Assembly (NCBI GenBank): GCA_026985075.1
Contig: JALSQX010000080.1
Span: 51,823-115,822, forward strand
From: Blastocatellia bacterium
Lineage (GTDB): Bacteria > Acidobacteriota > Blastocatellia > HR10 > J050
Length of the DNA stretch: 64,000 nt
Reading direction: 5' to 3'
Position numbers and translations under genes: made by a program. Shown piece by piece: positions 25,860 to 36,116 of the stretch (the first letter of the stretch is position 1; every line of letters begins with the position of its first letter). The notes beneath the pieces are model-generated. The model was not told the DNA's origin and ran no database searches. It saw only the letters and a list, made by a program, of their open reading frames with translations.

Positions 25860-27506
25860 ATGATGACGAGGCTGAAGGAACTTCTCAAACAGCATATGCT
25901 CTGGGTTGGATTTCTGGCCGTACTCGGTCCTCTGCTCATCATCCTCGGACTGCAGTATAAGTCGCTGGCCAAGCTGGAGAGGACGTCGGCGGCGGCGCGA
26001 CGAGCCATGCTGAAGAATTTCCTGGAAGCGGTGGCCACTGAAGCGGAGTACTTCTACCGGACGGATGCCGAGCGCATCCTGAATATTTCACCCACCGTGT
26101 TCACCGAGGGTCGGCTTCAGAAGATGGCCCATTATTTCAAAAAGAGGGGATGCCGGGCCGAGAAGCAATTCTTCCTGGCCGACTTCACCAGACGAGGGGA
26201 TCCTTCGGTGCAGTTTTACAATCCCCGTCTCCACGTCATGGAGCCTCATTGCCGCGAGCCTTCGGTCGAGCGCGCCGTCAAAGTCGCCTGCGCTCCCTGG
26301 TATTTGCTCAGTTGGAAGAAGACGGCGCTGGACTCGGCGACCTTAGAAGTGAATGAACGGGATACGCAGAACCGAATCATTCTCAATCCGATCACTGACG
26401 AAGCCTCTCGCGTCGTCGGCGTGGCCGGGATGATCGTCGATGCCGGTTATTTCAAGGATGTCTATCTCCCCCGCCTGATCAAGAAGACCTTGCCCAAGTT
26501 CTTCTCCGACCACGAACAAGAGGAAGTGGTCGTCACCGTCCGCGATGGGAACGGTCGCTTGATCTATGCGATCCCCCATCCGGTTGAGGGAGAAGGTGAC
26601 GAGGTGACGGTCCCCCTACAATTCATATTCAAAGACTGGCGATTGGGTATTCGAGGGCGCTTCATGACCACTGAGGAGTTGGCGCGACGACACTTTTTCA
26701 TCAATCTGTCGCTGTCCATCTTGATGACGATGGTGTTGATCGGCGGGATTGTCCTGGCTCTACGGACGGCTTCTCGCGAGATGAAACTCTCCAAGATGAA
26801 GACTGATTTCGTCTCCAACGTCTCTCATGAACTTCGCACGCCGCTGGCGTCCATTCGTGTGTTCGGCGAATTCCTGAGACTGGGCCGGGTCGCTGAACCG
26901 GAAAAGGTTCGTCAATATGGACAGTACATTGAGACCGAGAGTCAACGGTTGACGCAACTCATCAACAATATTCTCGATTTTTCTCGCATCGAGTCGGGCC
27001 AGAAAACGTATCGCTTCGAGCGAGTCGACGTGACCGACATCGTGACCGAAACGTTGAACCTGCTCCAGGTGCGCTTCCGGCAAGATGGCTTTCAGGTTCA
27101 CTTCCGCCCCTCGGCCGAACCGCTGCCCCCCGTGGTCATTGATCCCGACGCTATTGCTCGAGCGTTCATCAATCTTCTGGACAACGCTATCAAGTATTCC
27201 GGTTCGGCGAAAGAAGTGCTCGTTCGGTTGGGACGAGACAAGCGCCATGTGACCATCTCAGTGACCGATTACGGAATCGGAATCCCGCGAGAGGAGCAAG
27301 AGAAGATCTTCGAAAAGTTCCACCGCGTGACCACGGGCCTGGTCCATGACGTGAAAGGGAGCGGCCTGGGACTGTCCATCGTCAAGCATATCGTCCAGGC
27401 TCATGGGGGGCGGGTCACCGTTCAGAGCGAGCCGGGCCGAGGAAGCACGTTCACCATCCATCTCCCCATCAGCGACGGTTCACATTCGGCGAGCGGTGAT
27501 GAGTGA
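25860..27506 (+). CDS. Sensor histidine kinase
   Basis: The protein is about 548 residues from the ATG pair at 25860; the ribosome site is weak and a start at 25797 is possible. One transmembrane helix at about 12-32, an extracytoplasmic sensor region of about 240 residues and a second helix at about 278-300 are followed by HisKA and HATPase domains. HisKA has the phospho-acceptor His in [16 protein letters not shown]. HATPase has N box [12 protein letters not shown]1 TDYGIGIP, F box IFEKFHRV and G2 GSGLGLSIV. All key residues are present, so it should autophosphorylate. Its partner is the response regulator 42 bases downstream. The sensor domain gives no clue to the signal. Confidence 0.93.
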   Translation: MMTRLKELLKQHMLWVGFLAVLGPLLIILGLQYKSLAKLERTSAAARRAMLKNFLEAVATEAEYFYRTDAERILNISPTVFTEGRLQKMAHYFKKRGCRAEKQFFLADFTRRGDPSVQFYNPRLHVMEPHCREPSVERAVKVACAPWYLLSWKKTALDSATLEVNERDTQNRIILNPITDEASRVVGVAGMIVDAGYFKDVYLPRLIKKTLPKFFSDHEQEEVVVTVRDGNGRLIYAIPHPVEGEGDEVTVPLQFIFKDWRLGIRGRFMTTEELARRHFFINLSLSILMTMVLIGGIVLALRTASREMKLSKMKTDFVSNVSHELRTPLASIRVFGEFLRLGRVAEPEKVRQYGQYIETESQRLTQLINNILDFSRIESGQKTYRFERVDVTDIVTETLNLLQVRFRQDGFQVHFRPSAEPLPPVVIDPDAIARAFINLLDNAIKYSGSAKEVLVRLGRDKRHVTISVTDYGIGIPREEQEKIFEKFHRVTTGLVHDVKGSGLGLSIVKHIVQAHGGRVTVQSEPGRGSTFTIHLPISDGSHSASGDE

Positions 27507-27548
27507 TGGATTGCCGAGATCCACTGATCGCCTGAAGGGGAACAGGAC

Positions 27549-28229
27549 ATGCCGAGAGTTTTGATCATCGAAGACGATCCGTCCATGGCCGTGGCCCTCC
27601 GCGATGGGTTCGAGTATGAGGGCTATAGCGTCGACGTCGCCGAAGACGGGGTCACGGGGCTGCGATTAGCTTCAGAGCAGGCATGGGATCTCATCATCCT
27701 CGATGTGATGCTCCCGGCGCTGAGCGGTCTCGACCTGTGCAAGCAGCTCAGAGCCCGTGGGAATGAGGTCCCGATCATCATGTTGACCGCTCGCGGTCAG
27801 GAAATGGACAAAGTGCTGGGATTGAAACTGGGAGCCGATGACTATGTGACCAAGCCGTTCAGCTTCGTGGAATTAATGGCTCGCGTGGAGGCCGTTCTGC
27901 GTCGAGCGACCAGACGAGCAGAATCGGTGCGGACTTACGCATTTGGCGATATTACGCTGGACTTCGAGAAACTGGAGGCCACCAAAGGAGGACAGCCGCT
28001 GGAGTTATCCCACCGTGAATTCGAGATCCTGAAATATCTCATCGAGCACCGGGGCGACGTGGTCACCCGGGATCAGTTATTGAACGCCGTATGGGGATAT
28101 GAGGACTTTCCTTTCACCCGAACCGTGGACATGCATATTGCCAAGCTGCGAAAGAAGATCGAGGACAACCCCGGTGCTCCTCGCTATATCATCACCGTCC
28201 ATCGCCTCGGCTATAAGTTCATCGGCTAG
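27549..28229 (+). CDS. OmpR/PhoB-family response regulator
   Basis: The 226-residue protein has a receiver domain at 1-120 with the acidic pocket (IIEDD), phospho-acceptor Asp in [13 protein letters not shown], Thr in IIMLTARG and Lys in [12 protein letters not shown] winged-helix DNA-binding domain at 130-226 includes [30 protein letters not shown] and [16 protein letters not shown]. It is complete and should be phosphorylated by the kinase just upstream. Targets are not visible; a self-regulated promoter would be usual. AGGGGAACAGGA precedes the ATG. Confidence 0.95.
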   Translation: MPRVLIIEDDPSMAVALRDGFEYEGYSVDVAEDGVTGLRLASEQAWDLIILDVMLPALSGLDLCKQLRARGNEVPIIMLTARGQEMDKVLGLKLGADDYVTKPFSFVELMARVEAVLRRATRRAESVRTYAFGDITLDFEKLEATKGGQPLELSHREFEILKYLIEHRGDVVTRDQLLNAVWGYEDFPFTRTVDMHIAKLRKKIEDNPGAPRYIITVHRLGYKFIG

Positions 28230-28243
28230 TTCGTACGCCTGGC

Positions 28244-28258
28244 CCCCAGCCCCTGGGG
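28244..28258. terminator. Possible bidirectional stem-loop between convergent genes
   Basis: CCCCAG, three bases, CTGGGG forms a 6-bp GC-rich stem 15 bases after the response regulator stop and about 60 bases from the convergent inositol-phosphate synthase stop. There is no T tract, so terminator function is weakly supported. Confidence 0.3.
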
Positions 28259-28316
28259 TGCCGCGCCGTTCGGATTCCCGGATCGGGGAGCCACCGAGAG
28301 CCGGAGGCCACGGCCA

Positions 28317-29633
28317 TCAATCGTAATACTCCAATCCCAAGTGAGTGATGAGCTCCTCGCCCCGCAAGTGACGCAGTGTGTTTTTCAATTTCATTAACTG
28401 AATGAACAGATCATGCTCCGGATAGAGTCCCGGAGCGGTCATCGGGCTTTTGAAGTAAAAACTCAACCACTCCTGGATCCCTCGCATGCCACATCGCTGG
28501 GCGAGATCCAGGAATAATACCAGATCGAGGACGATGGGCGCCGCCAGAATGGAATCGCGGCAGAGGAAATTGATCTTGATTTGCATGGGATAACCGAGCC
28601 ATCCGAAGATGTCGATGTTATCCCATCCCTCTTTGTTGTCCCCGCGAGGCGGATAGTAGTTGATGCGGACGACGTGAGTGAAATCCTGATAGAGTTGAGG
28701 ATAGACCTGCGGTTGAAGAATATACTCCAGCACGGAGAGTTTCGACTCTTCCTTGGTCTTGAAACTCTCGGGATCATCCAGCACCTCGCCATCGCGATTG
28801 CCCAGGATATTGGTCGAGTACCAGCCACGAAGCCCCAGAAGGCGCGCTTTGAGGCCCGGCGCGATGATCGTCTTCATCAGCGTCTGACCGGTTTTAAAAT
28901 CCTTCCCCGCAATAGGGACTCCGCGCTCGTGCGCCAGATCGATTAACGCCGGAATATCCACCGTCAGATTGGGCGCCCCATTGGCGAAGGGAATGCCCAA
29001 CTGGAGCGCCGCATACGCGTAGATCATCGAGGGCGAGATGGAAGGGGCATTCTCCTTCATCGCCCGCTCGAAGGCGTCGATCGATCGATGTGCGGCATCC
29101 GGCTTCATGTAGACCTCGGTCGAGGCACACCAGATCATCACTAACCGCGTACATCCGTTTTTGGTCTTGAACTCGCTGATCTCTTCCATCAACTGCTGAG
29201 CCAGCTCGTACTTATTGACGCCCGTTTTGACATTGGGGCCGGAGAGCTTTTTCACGTACTGGCGATCGAACACGGCTTTCATCGGTTTCGTCTTCCGCAG
29301 CGGGCCTTTGAGCTTCTCGATGAGCTCCCGCTCTAATACGCCGGCTTTCAGGGCCGCCTCATAGGCATCGTCGGGGAAGATATCCCATGTTCCGAACACC
29401 AGATCGTCCAATTCGGCCAGAGGGACAAAATCTTTGATCCTGGGGACTCGCCCCTCAGTTCGCTTTCCCAGTCGGATGGTGCCCATTTGCGTCAAACTGC
29501 CAATAGGTTGACCGAGTCCCCGCCGAACCGCCTCCACACCGGCGATGAACGTTGTGCTGACCGCTCCCTGACCAACCAGGAGTACCCCCAGCTTCCCCTT
29601 CGGCTCTTTGATCTGAACGCCTTTTTCGATCAT
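28317..29633 (-). CDS. Inositol-3-phosphate synthase
   Basis: The 438-residue enzyme converts glucose-6-phosphate to 1L-myo-inositol-3-phosphate with NAD+ as catalytic cofactor. The Rossmann start is GKLGVLLVGQGAVSTTFIAG. Other family signatures are LVFGTWDIFPDDAYEAA, FANGAPNLTVD, GKDFKTGQTLMKT and LGNRDGEVLDDPESFKTKE, ending in IKINFLCRDSILAAPIVLDL. The length fits the bacterial form. The start is the ATG at 29633, five bases after AGGAGG. The product feeds inositol phospholipids or compatible solutes such as di-myo-inositol phosphate; which one cannot be told. The gene stands alone. Confidence 0.95.
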   Translation of the reverse strand: MIEKGVQIKEPKGKLGVLLVGQGAVSTTFIAGVEAVRRGLGQPIGSLTQMGTIRLGKRTEGRVPRIKDFVPLAELDDLVFGTWDIFPDDAYEAALKAGVLERELIEKLKGPLRKTKPMKAVFDRQYVKKLSGPNVKTGVNKYELAQQLMEEISEFKTKNGCTRLVMIWCASTEVYMKPDAAHRSIDAFERAMKENAPSISPSMIYAYAALQLGIPFANGAPNLTVDIPALIDLAHERGVPIAGKDFKTGQTLMKTIIAPGLKARLLGLRGWYSTNILGNRDGEVLDDPESFKTKEESKLSVLEYILQPQVYPQLYQDFTHVVRINYYPPRGDNKEGWDNIDIFGWLGYPMQIKINFLCRDSILAAPIVLDLVLFLDLAQRCGMRGIQEWLSFYFKSPMTAPGLYPEHDLFIQLMKLKNTLRHLRGEELITHLGLEYYD

Positions 29634-29987
29634 AGTCTCCTCCTTCCTCACGTTCCTCAGGTCGGCATGCTCAGCGATTTTAGTCCCTCAATGACGGAGG
29701 AAGCAAGGCCCGCCGGGGTTCAGGGCGGACACCTCACCCATAGTAGAGAGGTACCGGGACGGCGGAGACTCGTTCGCCGGACATCCCTCGGCGATGCCCC
29801 TCTGAACAGTTATCTTCCCAATAGTCAACAACATCGAGCCTGGGAGCGGCTTTTGACACTCGTCGTGGAGGGCCGTCCCCGCGCCTTCCAGTGAACGACC
29901 CGGCCACTTTTTCCGTCCACCTCCCCTTGTCGTCTCTTTCATTTCCCATTAGTATATCTCGGCGTTTGACGAGGAGGAGCCGAGATC
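29634..29987. other. Divergent intergenic region
   Basis: It lies between inositol-3-phosphate synthase (minus) and the universal stress protein (plus). No coding frame is convincing and no clear operator was seen. Confidence 0.45.
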
Positions 29988-30911
29988 ATGGTACGAATAG
30001 AGAAGATCCTCTTTCCGACGGATTTTTCCGAGCCGTCTAACCACGCTCTTCCCTACGCGGTGGCGCTCGCCGCCACGTATGGGGCGAAGCTCTACGTGCT
30101 CCATGTCATTACGCTGTTCGAACACGATCCCTACGAGCCCCATCATACGTTCCCCGACATCAACGGCTATCGCAAGCAGATCCAAGCCGCGGCGGAGGCC
30201 AAGACGGGAGAAATGGCCGCTCGTATCAGCCAGGGACCCGGTCAACTCCAGGTCGAAAAGATCGTCGAACGAGGTGTCGCACCGTACGAGATCATTCTGG
30301 ATGTCGCCGAGCGCGAGGCCGTCGACCTCATCGTGCTCGCCACGCACGGTCGCTCCGGTCTGGCTCGATTTCTGCTGGGGAGCGTGACCGAAAAGATTAT
30401 TCGGTTCGCCCGCTGTCCGGTGCTGGTGGTGAAGCAGCACGAACATGAATTCGTCGATCCCCAGACGGGCCTTCTCAAACTGCGGACGATTCTGGTTCCC
30501 ATCGATTTCTCCGCGGCCTCAGAGCGGGCTCTGCACTACGGAGCATCCTTGGCCGAACAATTCGGCGCCCAGTTACGGCTCGTCCATGTCCTGGATGTTC
30601 GTATCAATCCGAGCTATTATGCCACCGGCGTGGATTCCATTTTCCAGATCAACCCCGAGATGAGAGATCGCCTGGAACACAAACTCCGCGATTTCGCCCG
30701 GGAGATCATCGCCGAACATCAATCCGTGGAGTATGTGATTCTGGAAGGCAAGGCCCACGCGGAAATCGATCGGTATGCTCGAAAGGAAGCCATCGACGTG
30801 ATCGTCATGGGGACACATGGGTACGAGGAGATTGGCGATTATTTGCTGGGCAGCACGACCGAACGCGTGGTTCGCCACGCCCCCTGTCCCGTACTGGTGA
30901 CCCATCAATAA
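29988..30911 (+). CDS. Tandem-domain universal stress protein
   Basis: Two Usp domains are joined in 307 residues: about 1-148 and 160-307. Each begins with the strand-loop of the family (ILFPTDFSEPSNHAL; ILVPIDFSAASERAL) and carries an ATP-binding G-x2-G-x9-G-S/T-like loop. The first is intact (THGRSGLARFLLGSVTEK). The second reads THGYEEIGDYLLGSTTER, in which the second Gly of the first pair is changed, so nucleotide binding there may be weaker. Such proteins act in the cytoplasm in stress survival; no specific role can be assigned. GAGGAGG precedes the ATG. Confidence 0.93.
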   Translation: MVRIEKILFPTDFSEPSNHALPYAVALAATYGAKLYVLHVITLFEHDPYEPHHTFPDINGYRKQIQAAAEAKTGEMAARISQGPGQLQVEKIVERGVAPYEIILDVAEREAVDLIVLATHGRSGLARFLLGSVTEKIIRFARCPVLVVKQHEHEFVDPQTGLLKLRTILVPIDFSAASERALHYGASLAEQFGAQLRLVHVLDVRINPSYYATGVDSIFQINPEMRDRLEHKLRDFAREIIAEHQSVEYVILEGKAHAEIDRYARKEAIDVIVMGTHGYEEIGDYLLGSTTERVVRHAPCPVLVTHQ

Positions 30912-31039
30912 TCCCGAGTGCTGATGAGTGGAGCGGAGCGTTCACACCCGCACAGGCGATATGGTTCAACGGCGCGGATTCCGGTGATCCAGCAATACTC
31001 GCTGAGCGCCGACCGTCCAAGATACGTAAGGAGGCACAG

Positions 31040-32410
31040 ATGACGACACCCTCATCTGGACGTGGAGCCTGGGGATCGAGATTGGGTTTCGTCCTCGCGG
31101 CTGCCGGCTCGGCCATTGGTCTGGGGAACGTGTGGCGGTTCCCCACTATGGCGGGCAAAAGCGGGGGAGCGGCATTCGTGTTGATCTATCTTCTCTGTGT
31201 GTTATTCATCGGACTCCCGGTGCTCCTGGCGGAATTGACCGTTGGCCGGCGCACGCAGAAGAATCCCGTCGGCGCCTTCGAACGATTAGCGCCGGAGACG
31301 GGTTGGAGGTGGGTGGGCGCGCTGGGCGTGTTGACCGGGGTGGTCATCCTCTCCTACTACAGCGTGGTCGCCGGGTGGACGATTGGATACATTGTCGAAA
31401 CCTTATCCGGCACGTTCAACAATATCCAGAGCCCCGATGCCGTCACTCGGGCGTTCACCGGGTTGATCGGCAATCCGGTGGTGGCCCTCGCCCTGCACGC
31501 CCTGTTCATGGCCCTGACCATGTTCGTGGTGCTGGGAGGCGTTCAAGGAGGGATCGAACGGTGGACGAAGATCCTCATGCCCGTCCTATTCCTCATCCTC
31601 ATCCTGCTCGTCATTCGATCGGTCACTCTCGACGGAGCCGAAAAGGGCCTCTCGTTCTATCTCAAACCAGACTTCTCACAGGTGACGGGAACGACCTTTC
31701 TCAATGCCATGGGGCAGGCGTTCTTCTCATTGAGTTTGGGAATGGGAGCGATGATCACGTATGGCAGTTACCTCTCCCGTCGGGATGATCTGGTCTCTTC
31801 GGCTGTGTGGGTGAGCCTGGCCGATACCCTCATCGCCGTCCTGGCCGGGTTCGCCATCTTCCCCGCTCTGTTCACCATCCCCGGTCTTGAGCCCACCGAA
31901 GGGGCGGGGTTGGTCTTCCTGGTCTTGCCCAACATCTTCGACAAAATCCCCGGAGGGCTCTTCTTCGGAGCGGGCTTCTTCCTCCTTCTGGCCATCGCCG
32001 CTTTGACGTCTTCGATCTCACTGCTGGAAGTCGTCGTCGCCTACTTCATCGATGAGAAAGGCTGGACGCGGAGAAGAGCGGTCATCGTGCTGGGAAGCGT
32101 CGCCTTCCTTCTCGGCGTCCCTTCGGCGCTGGGCAATGGAGCGGTGGCGGCGCTCTCTCGCCTCCCGGTGGTGAATCAATCGTTCCTCGATTTCATGGAT
32201 ATGCTGTTTGGGAACTTCTCGCTGACCATTGGGGCTCTCTTGCTCTCCCTGTTCGTCGGGTGGCGGTGGGGGACCGGCCGCGCACTGGAAGAGATCCGAC
32301 TCAGCAACCCGGAAACGTGGTTTGGCCGTCTCTGGGCACTCCTGATTCGCTTCCTGTGTCCCCTGGCCATCGGGGCGATTCTGGTGAATTTGATTCTGGA
32401 GACGATCTGA
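31040..32410 (+). CDS. Neurotransmitter:sodium symporter family transporter
   Basis: This is a 456-residue inner-membrane protein with eleven to twelve hydrophobic helices. The start of TM1 carries the sodium and substrate site of the LeuT fold (GSAIGLGNVWRFPTMAGKSG), followed by TM2 (IGLPVLLAELTVGRRT). Other family traits are SYYSVVAGWTIGYI in TM3 and FFSLSLGMGAMITYGSYL in TM6-7. It should import an amino acid or related amine with Na+; substrate not readable. AAGGAGG precedes the ATG. The next gene, 23 bases on, encodes an AGCS transporter, so the two likely form an amino-acid uptake operon. Confidence 0.94.
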   Translation: MTTPSSGRGAWGSRLGFVLAAAGSAIGLGNVWRFPTMAGKSGGAAFVLIYLLCVLFIGLPVLLAELTVGRRTQKNPVGAFERLAPETGWRWVGALGVLTGVVILSYYSVVAGWTIGYIVETLSGTFNNIQSPDAVTRAFTGLIGNPVVALALHALFMALTMFVVLGGVQGGIERWTKILMPVLFLILILLVIRSVTLDGAEKGLSFYLKPDFSQVTGTTFLNAMGQAFFSLSLGMGAMITYGSYLSRRDDLVSSAVWVSLADTLIAVLAGFAIFPALFTIPGLEPTEGAGLVFLVLPNIFDKIPGGLFFGAGFFLLLAIAALTSSISLLEVVVAYFIDEKGWTRRRAVIVLGSVAFLLGVPSALGNGAVAALSRLPVVNQSFLDFMDMLFGNFSLTIGALLLSLFVGWRWGTGRALEEIRLSNPETWFGRLWALLIRFLCPLAIGAILVNLILETI

Positions 32411-32432
32411 TCCTACTGGAGGACGCAATCGC

Positions 32433-33854
32433 ATGGACAGCTTCTGGGAAACGCTCAAACGATGGATTCCGACGGTCGCTGACGATTACGTCTGGGGGTG
32501 GGGCCCGGATGTGTTCTTCGGCATCCCTTTGATGGTTGTGCTCCTGCTCGGGACGGGCATTGTGCTCTCGCTGGTTACCGGATTCGTTCAACTGCGACGA
32601 TTCCGGCGAGCGGCCTCGCTGGTCATGGCTGGTGCGTTCAAAAAAGACCAGACTGAGGACATCCAGGGTGACATCACTCCGTTTCAAGCCTTGATGACGG
32701 CGCTCTCATCGACGGTGGGCAACGGCAACATCGCCGGCGTCGCGACGGCGATCGCCACCGGTGGGCCAGGAGCCGTGTTCTGGATGTGGATCACCGCCGT
32801 CTTCGGCATGGCCACCAAATATTCTGAAGCGCTGTTGGGGGTGAGATTCCGGAGAGTCGCCGAGGATGGATCGATGGCCGCCGGCCCGATGTATTACTGC
32901 GAGTACGGCATTGGTGGGCGGCTGGGTCGCGTTCTGGGCGTCTTCTTCGCCATCAATGGGACGCTGGCCTGCTTGATCGGCACGGGAAATATGTTCCAGA
33001 CCAACTCCATGGCCGTCGCCCTCCACGCTCAATTCGGCGTCCCCCAGTGGGTGACCGGCGCCATCGTGACTTTCCTGGCTGGCTCGGTGATCATCGGTGG
33101 CATCAAGCGCATCGCGCAGGTGGCCGAGCGCCTGGTGCCGACGATGATCATCTTTTACTTTGCCGGCGCCCTCATCATCATTCTGTGGAAGATCGCTGAG
33201 GTTCCCGCCGCGCTGGCCCTCATCGTGGAGTCGGCGTTCTCTCCTCGGGCCGTCCTGGGGGGCGCCATCGGCATCGGCATCCGAGAAGCCATTCGATTTG
33301 GCGTGGCCCGCGGCATCTTGAGCAATGAATCGGGCTTGGGCAGTGCGCCCATCGTTCACGGCGCGGCCAAGACGAGTCCTCTTCGCCAGGGTCAGATCGC
33401 CATCATGGAGACGTTCATCGACACCATCGTCGTCTGTACGCTCACCGGTCTGGTCATCACGCTCACCGGGGCCTACCAGCAGGGACCGCTCTTCCGGCCG
33501 CCGGAGGTCGCCCTCAACAGCATTGACATGACCACCTGGGCGTTCAATCAAGTTCTTCCCTTCGGGGGAATTGTGGTGGCCCTGGCCTCGCTGCTGTTCG
33601 GATTCTCGACGTTGCTCGGATGGTGTTACTACGGAGAGCAGTGCCTGGAATACCTGTTCGGATTACGCATCACCACGGTCTACAGAGTCACGTTCATCCT
33701 CCTCATGTTTCTCGGTTCGCTCCCCTCGCAAGAGGGAATCCAAGTGATCGTCAAAATCGGCGACATCGGCAACGCGTTCATGGCTGTGCCCAATCTCATC
33801 GCGTTGCTGCTTCTGGCCAATGTTGTTCGACAGCTCACTTGGGAGAAGCAATGA
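32433..33854 (+). CDS. AGCS family sodium:alanine (glycine) symporter
   Basis: This 473-residue membrane protein has about ten to eleven helices. AGCS signatures are FQALMTALSSTVGNGNIAGV in the first conserved segment, GPGAVFWMWITAVFGMATKY, and later GVARGILSNESGLGSAPI and ETFIDTIVVCTLTGLVI. It couples Na+ to uptake of alanine, glycine or a similar small amino acid. GGAGGAC precedes the ATG. It follows the NSS transporter at 23 bases and is presumably cotranscribed. Confidence 0.95.
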   Translation: MDSFWETLKRWIPTVADDYVWGWGPDVFFGIPLMVVLLLGTGIVLSLVTGFVQLRRFRRAASLVMAGAFKKDQTEDIQGDITPFQALMTALSSTVGNGNIAGVATAIATGGPGAVFWMWITAVFGMATKYSEALLGVRFRRVAEDGSMAAGPMYYCEYGIGGRLGRVLGVFFAINGTLACLIGTGNMFQTNSMAVALHAQFGVPQWVTGAIVTFLAGSVIIGGIKRIAQVAERLVPTMIIFYFAGALIIILWKIAEVPAALALIVESAFSPRAVLGGAIGIGIREAIRFGVARGILSNESGLGSAPIVHGAAKTSPLRQGQIAIMETFIDTIVVCTLTGLVITLTGAYQQGPLFRPPEVALNSIDMTTWAFNQVLPFGGIVVALASLLFGFSTLLGWCYYGEQCLEYLFGLRITTVYRVTFILLMFLGSLPSQEGIQVIVKIGDIGNAFMAVPNLIALLLLANVVRQLTWEKQ

Positions 33855-34114
33855 CTTTGGCCCCGCCCGACCATGGGCTGGGCGTTCCGGATCCCAGGCG
33901 AACGTGAACGAGCGGGAACGGTCGCCGAGACCATGGGTCTCCGGCTACCCCGTCCCGAGTGTCTGTGGGGGAATACTGAGAGATTCGCTCGTCGTCAAGG
34001 GGCCACTGCGAACGAATGATGATCCATCGGTGACCGAATGAGGGCCGTCACGGGGAGGAAGCCGTATCCGTTCGGCGATCGACCAATAACGAATCCGGCG
34101 ATGCTGGCGCTCCT

Positions 34115-34741
34115 ATGAAGGTCGTCCAGGATCGATCACCGACCAGACATCTCCAACTCGCTCAGGGGCTTGGTCAGCGCGGATGGGCTCTCTGTGAGGA
34201 CTTCCTCCATCCCACCGTCGTGCGCGCCCTGGCCGCCGAATGCCGCCAGCGATGGCGAGCGGGAGCCTTCCGGCCAGCCCGCATCGGGACGGGAAAGACG
34301 CTTCAGCTCCGACCGGATATTCGCGGCGACCATATTCTCTGGCTCGACGAGGCCCAACTGACGGCGGCCGAGCGCCATTATCTCGATGAACTGGAACGTC
34401 TCAGATTAGCCATCAACCGCACACTGTTTCTGGGATTGTTCAGCCTGGAAGCACACTTGACCGTGTATCCGAAAGGCGCCTTCTATCGGCGGCATCGCGA
34501 TCAATTCCACGATAACCGACAACGAATCGTCACCGGCGTTCTCTACTTGAACGAGCAGTGGCGAGCCAGCGATGGGGGACAGCTCAGGCTATATCCGACG
34601 GAACGAGAAACCGGAGCGGCAGTCGAGATTTGGCCTCGCGCGGGGACGCTGGTCATCTTCCTCAGCGCCATGCCTCACGAGGTGCTGCCCACGCGGCGCG
34701 AGCGAATGAGCATCACCGGATGGTTCAAAAGGCGCAGTTGA
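34115..34741 (+). CDS. 2OG-Fe(II) oxygenase (prolyl-4-hydroxylase-like)
   Basis: This 208-residue protein has the double-stranded beta-helix fold of iron/2-oxoglutarate oxygenases. The iron triad is H-x-D in FYRRHRDQFHD (about residue 129) and the distal His in SAMPHEVLPTRRERMSITGW; the Arg ten residues on would bind 2-oxoglutarate. The surrounding sequence (RIVTGVLYLNEQW, DGGQLRLYP) is typical of the P4Hc group and of the SM-20/PHD-like bacterial forms. It may hydroxylate a protein prolyl residue, possibly on a translation factor as known for close relatives, but the target is unknown here. The ribosome site is weak. No operon partner. Confidence 0.88.
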   Translation: MKVVQDRSPTRHLQLAQGLGQRGWALCEDFLHPTVVRALAAECRQRWRAGAFRPARIGTGKTLQLRPDIRGDHILWLDEAQLTAAERHYLDELERLRLAINRTLFLGLFSLEAHLTVYPKGAFYRRHRDQFHDNRQRIVTGVLYLNEQWRASDGGQLRLYPTERETGAAVEIWPRAGTLVIFLSAMPHEVLPTRRERMSITGWFKRRS

Positions 34742-34942
34742 GATGTCCCCTCCCCGGCTCTTCGATGGCGTCCCTCGGACTCGCCGCGTCCGATGAGCTC
34801 GCCGCCAATCGGGCGGGGATGTTGCACAGCGAGAGTCCGTTCATTAAAATGGGTGGAGGCGCGGGCGAAATGATGAGCGAAATTTGGGAACCAAGACGGA
34901 AAACGCTCCCGTTCCTCAGATCGTCGGAGGGGAGGTCCTCAC

Positions 34943-35941
34943 ATGCCCAATGAACTCCGGCCACTCAATCTCTTCGCTGACCCGCTCCCCCGTCCGTCGC
35001 CCAAAGATGGGGAGAAGGTGCCCCATGCCGATCTGGAGCAGCTCAGGGACTATCACCGCCAGCGCCTCTCCGAGCAAGAGAGCGAGCGACTCCGGAGCCA
35101 TCTGGCACAATGCTCGGACTGCGCCGACCGACTCGCTAAGCTGGAGGACTTCTTTGGCCAGATGCCCCCTGATGCCTCCCCCGAAGAGATCATCGAGCGC
35201 TGGCAACACTTTCAGGCGACCCTGTCACCTTCTCTACCTCGCCCCACACCTCCAGCCGCAGAGAGCGACGTGGAAGAGGAGGCCCCGCGCTGGCGCCGGG
35301 CGCCGAAAGGATTCGTCTCCCGGCGAACGCTCATCAAGGTGGCGACTTCGCTCACCCTCTTGGTCATCATCTCGACCGGATTCGCCCTCTACGACTGGTG
35401 GCAAGCGCGCCTGGCCCGACAGGATCTCGATGCTGCCGAGGAGCGCGTGTCCCGATTGTGGAACGATCTTCAGTCATTGGAGCGCGAGCACCAGATGTTG
35501 AAGGCTTCCCATGCCGAGCAACTGGCGGCCCTCAACGAGCGAGTGAAACGGTTGACCGGCCCCCACCTGAATTGGCCCGTTTTTGAAATCTATCCTCGAG
35601 AGGTCCTCTCTCGATTGGGAAGCTCGATGAACGAGGTGACGCTCGCTTCATCGGTGGACGGGTTCAGTCTCATTCTCAATGTTGAGAATCAAACTCGCTA
35701 TCCGGAATATCGATTGGAAATCGTCGATGCCGAGAATACGATCATCTGGCAAGGGAGCGGTCTGCAGAGAAATGCATTGAATGCCTTCACGCTCGCGTTG
35801 ACGCGAGACCTGCTCCCCGGCGATCATTACACGCTCAAGATTTACGGAAAGCGAGGCTCCCGGTTGGTACTTCTGGAGGTCTATCCCCTTCGAATCCGAC
35901 AACGACCAGCGACAGCCCCCTCCCCATCCACTCGGCATTGA
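34943..35941 (+). CDS. Membrane-anchored zinc-finger (anti-sigma-like) protein
   Basis: The N-terminus of this 332-residue protein holds a zf-HC2-like motif at about residues 30-58 (SHLAQCSDCADRL: H-x3-C-x2-C), as in anti-sigma factors. After a Pro-rich linker there is a single membrane helix at about 132-152 (TSLTLLVIISTGFALYDWW), a coiled coil at 158-195 and a beta-rich outer domain to the end (FSLILNVENQTRYPEYRLEI). This layout can pass an outside signal to a cytoplasmic sigma factor. No sigma gene is adjacent, so the partner must lie elsewhere or the role differs. GGAGGGGAGG precedes the ATG. Confidence 0.8.
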   Translation: MPNELRPLNLFADPLPRPSPKDGEKVPHADLEQLRDYHRQRLSEQESERLRSHLAQCSDCADRLAKLEDFFGQMPPDASPEEIIERWQHFQATLSPSLPRPTPPAAESDVEEEAPRWRRAPKGFVSRRTLIKVATSLTLLVIISTGFALYDWWQARLARQDLDAAEERVSRLWNDLQSLEREHQMLKASHAEQLAALNERVKRLTGPHLNWPVFEIYPREVLSRLGSSMNEVTLASSVDGFSLILNVENQTRYPEYRLEIVDAENTIIWQGSGLQRNALNAFTLALTRDLLPGDHYTLKIYGKRGSRLVLLEVYPLRIRQRPATAPSPSTRH

Positions 35942-36116
35942 CCGGCCTTCCCCTGTCTCTTATTGCCAGGGATGCTCTCAGAGAGTCAGGAAATTGACTC
36001 GCCTCCCCCTGTCGGCGGGCATCATTTGACACGACCTGACGCTCGATAATAAAGTACTTCCGGCCCGGGAAGAGACGGGTATTGGCGACGAGAGAGGCGC
36101 GTCAGGGAAAGAATTC

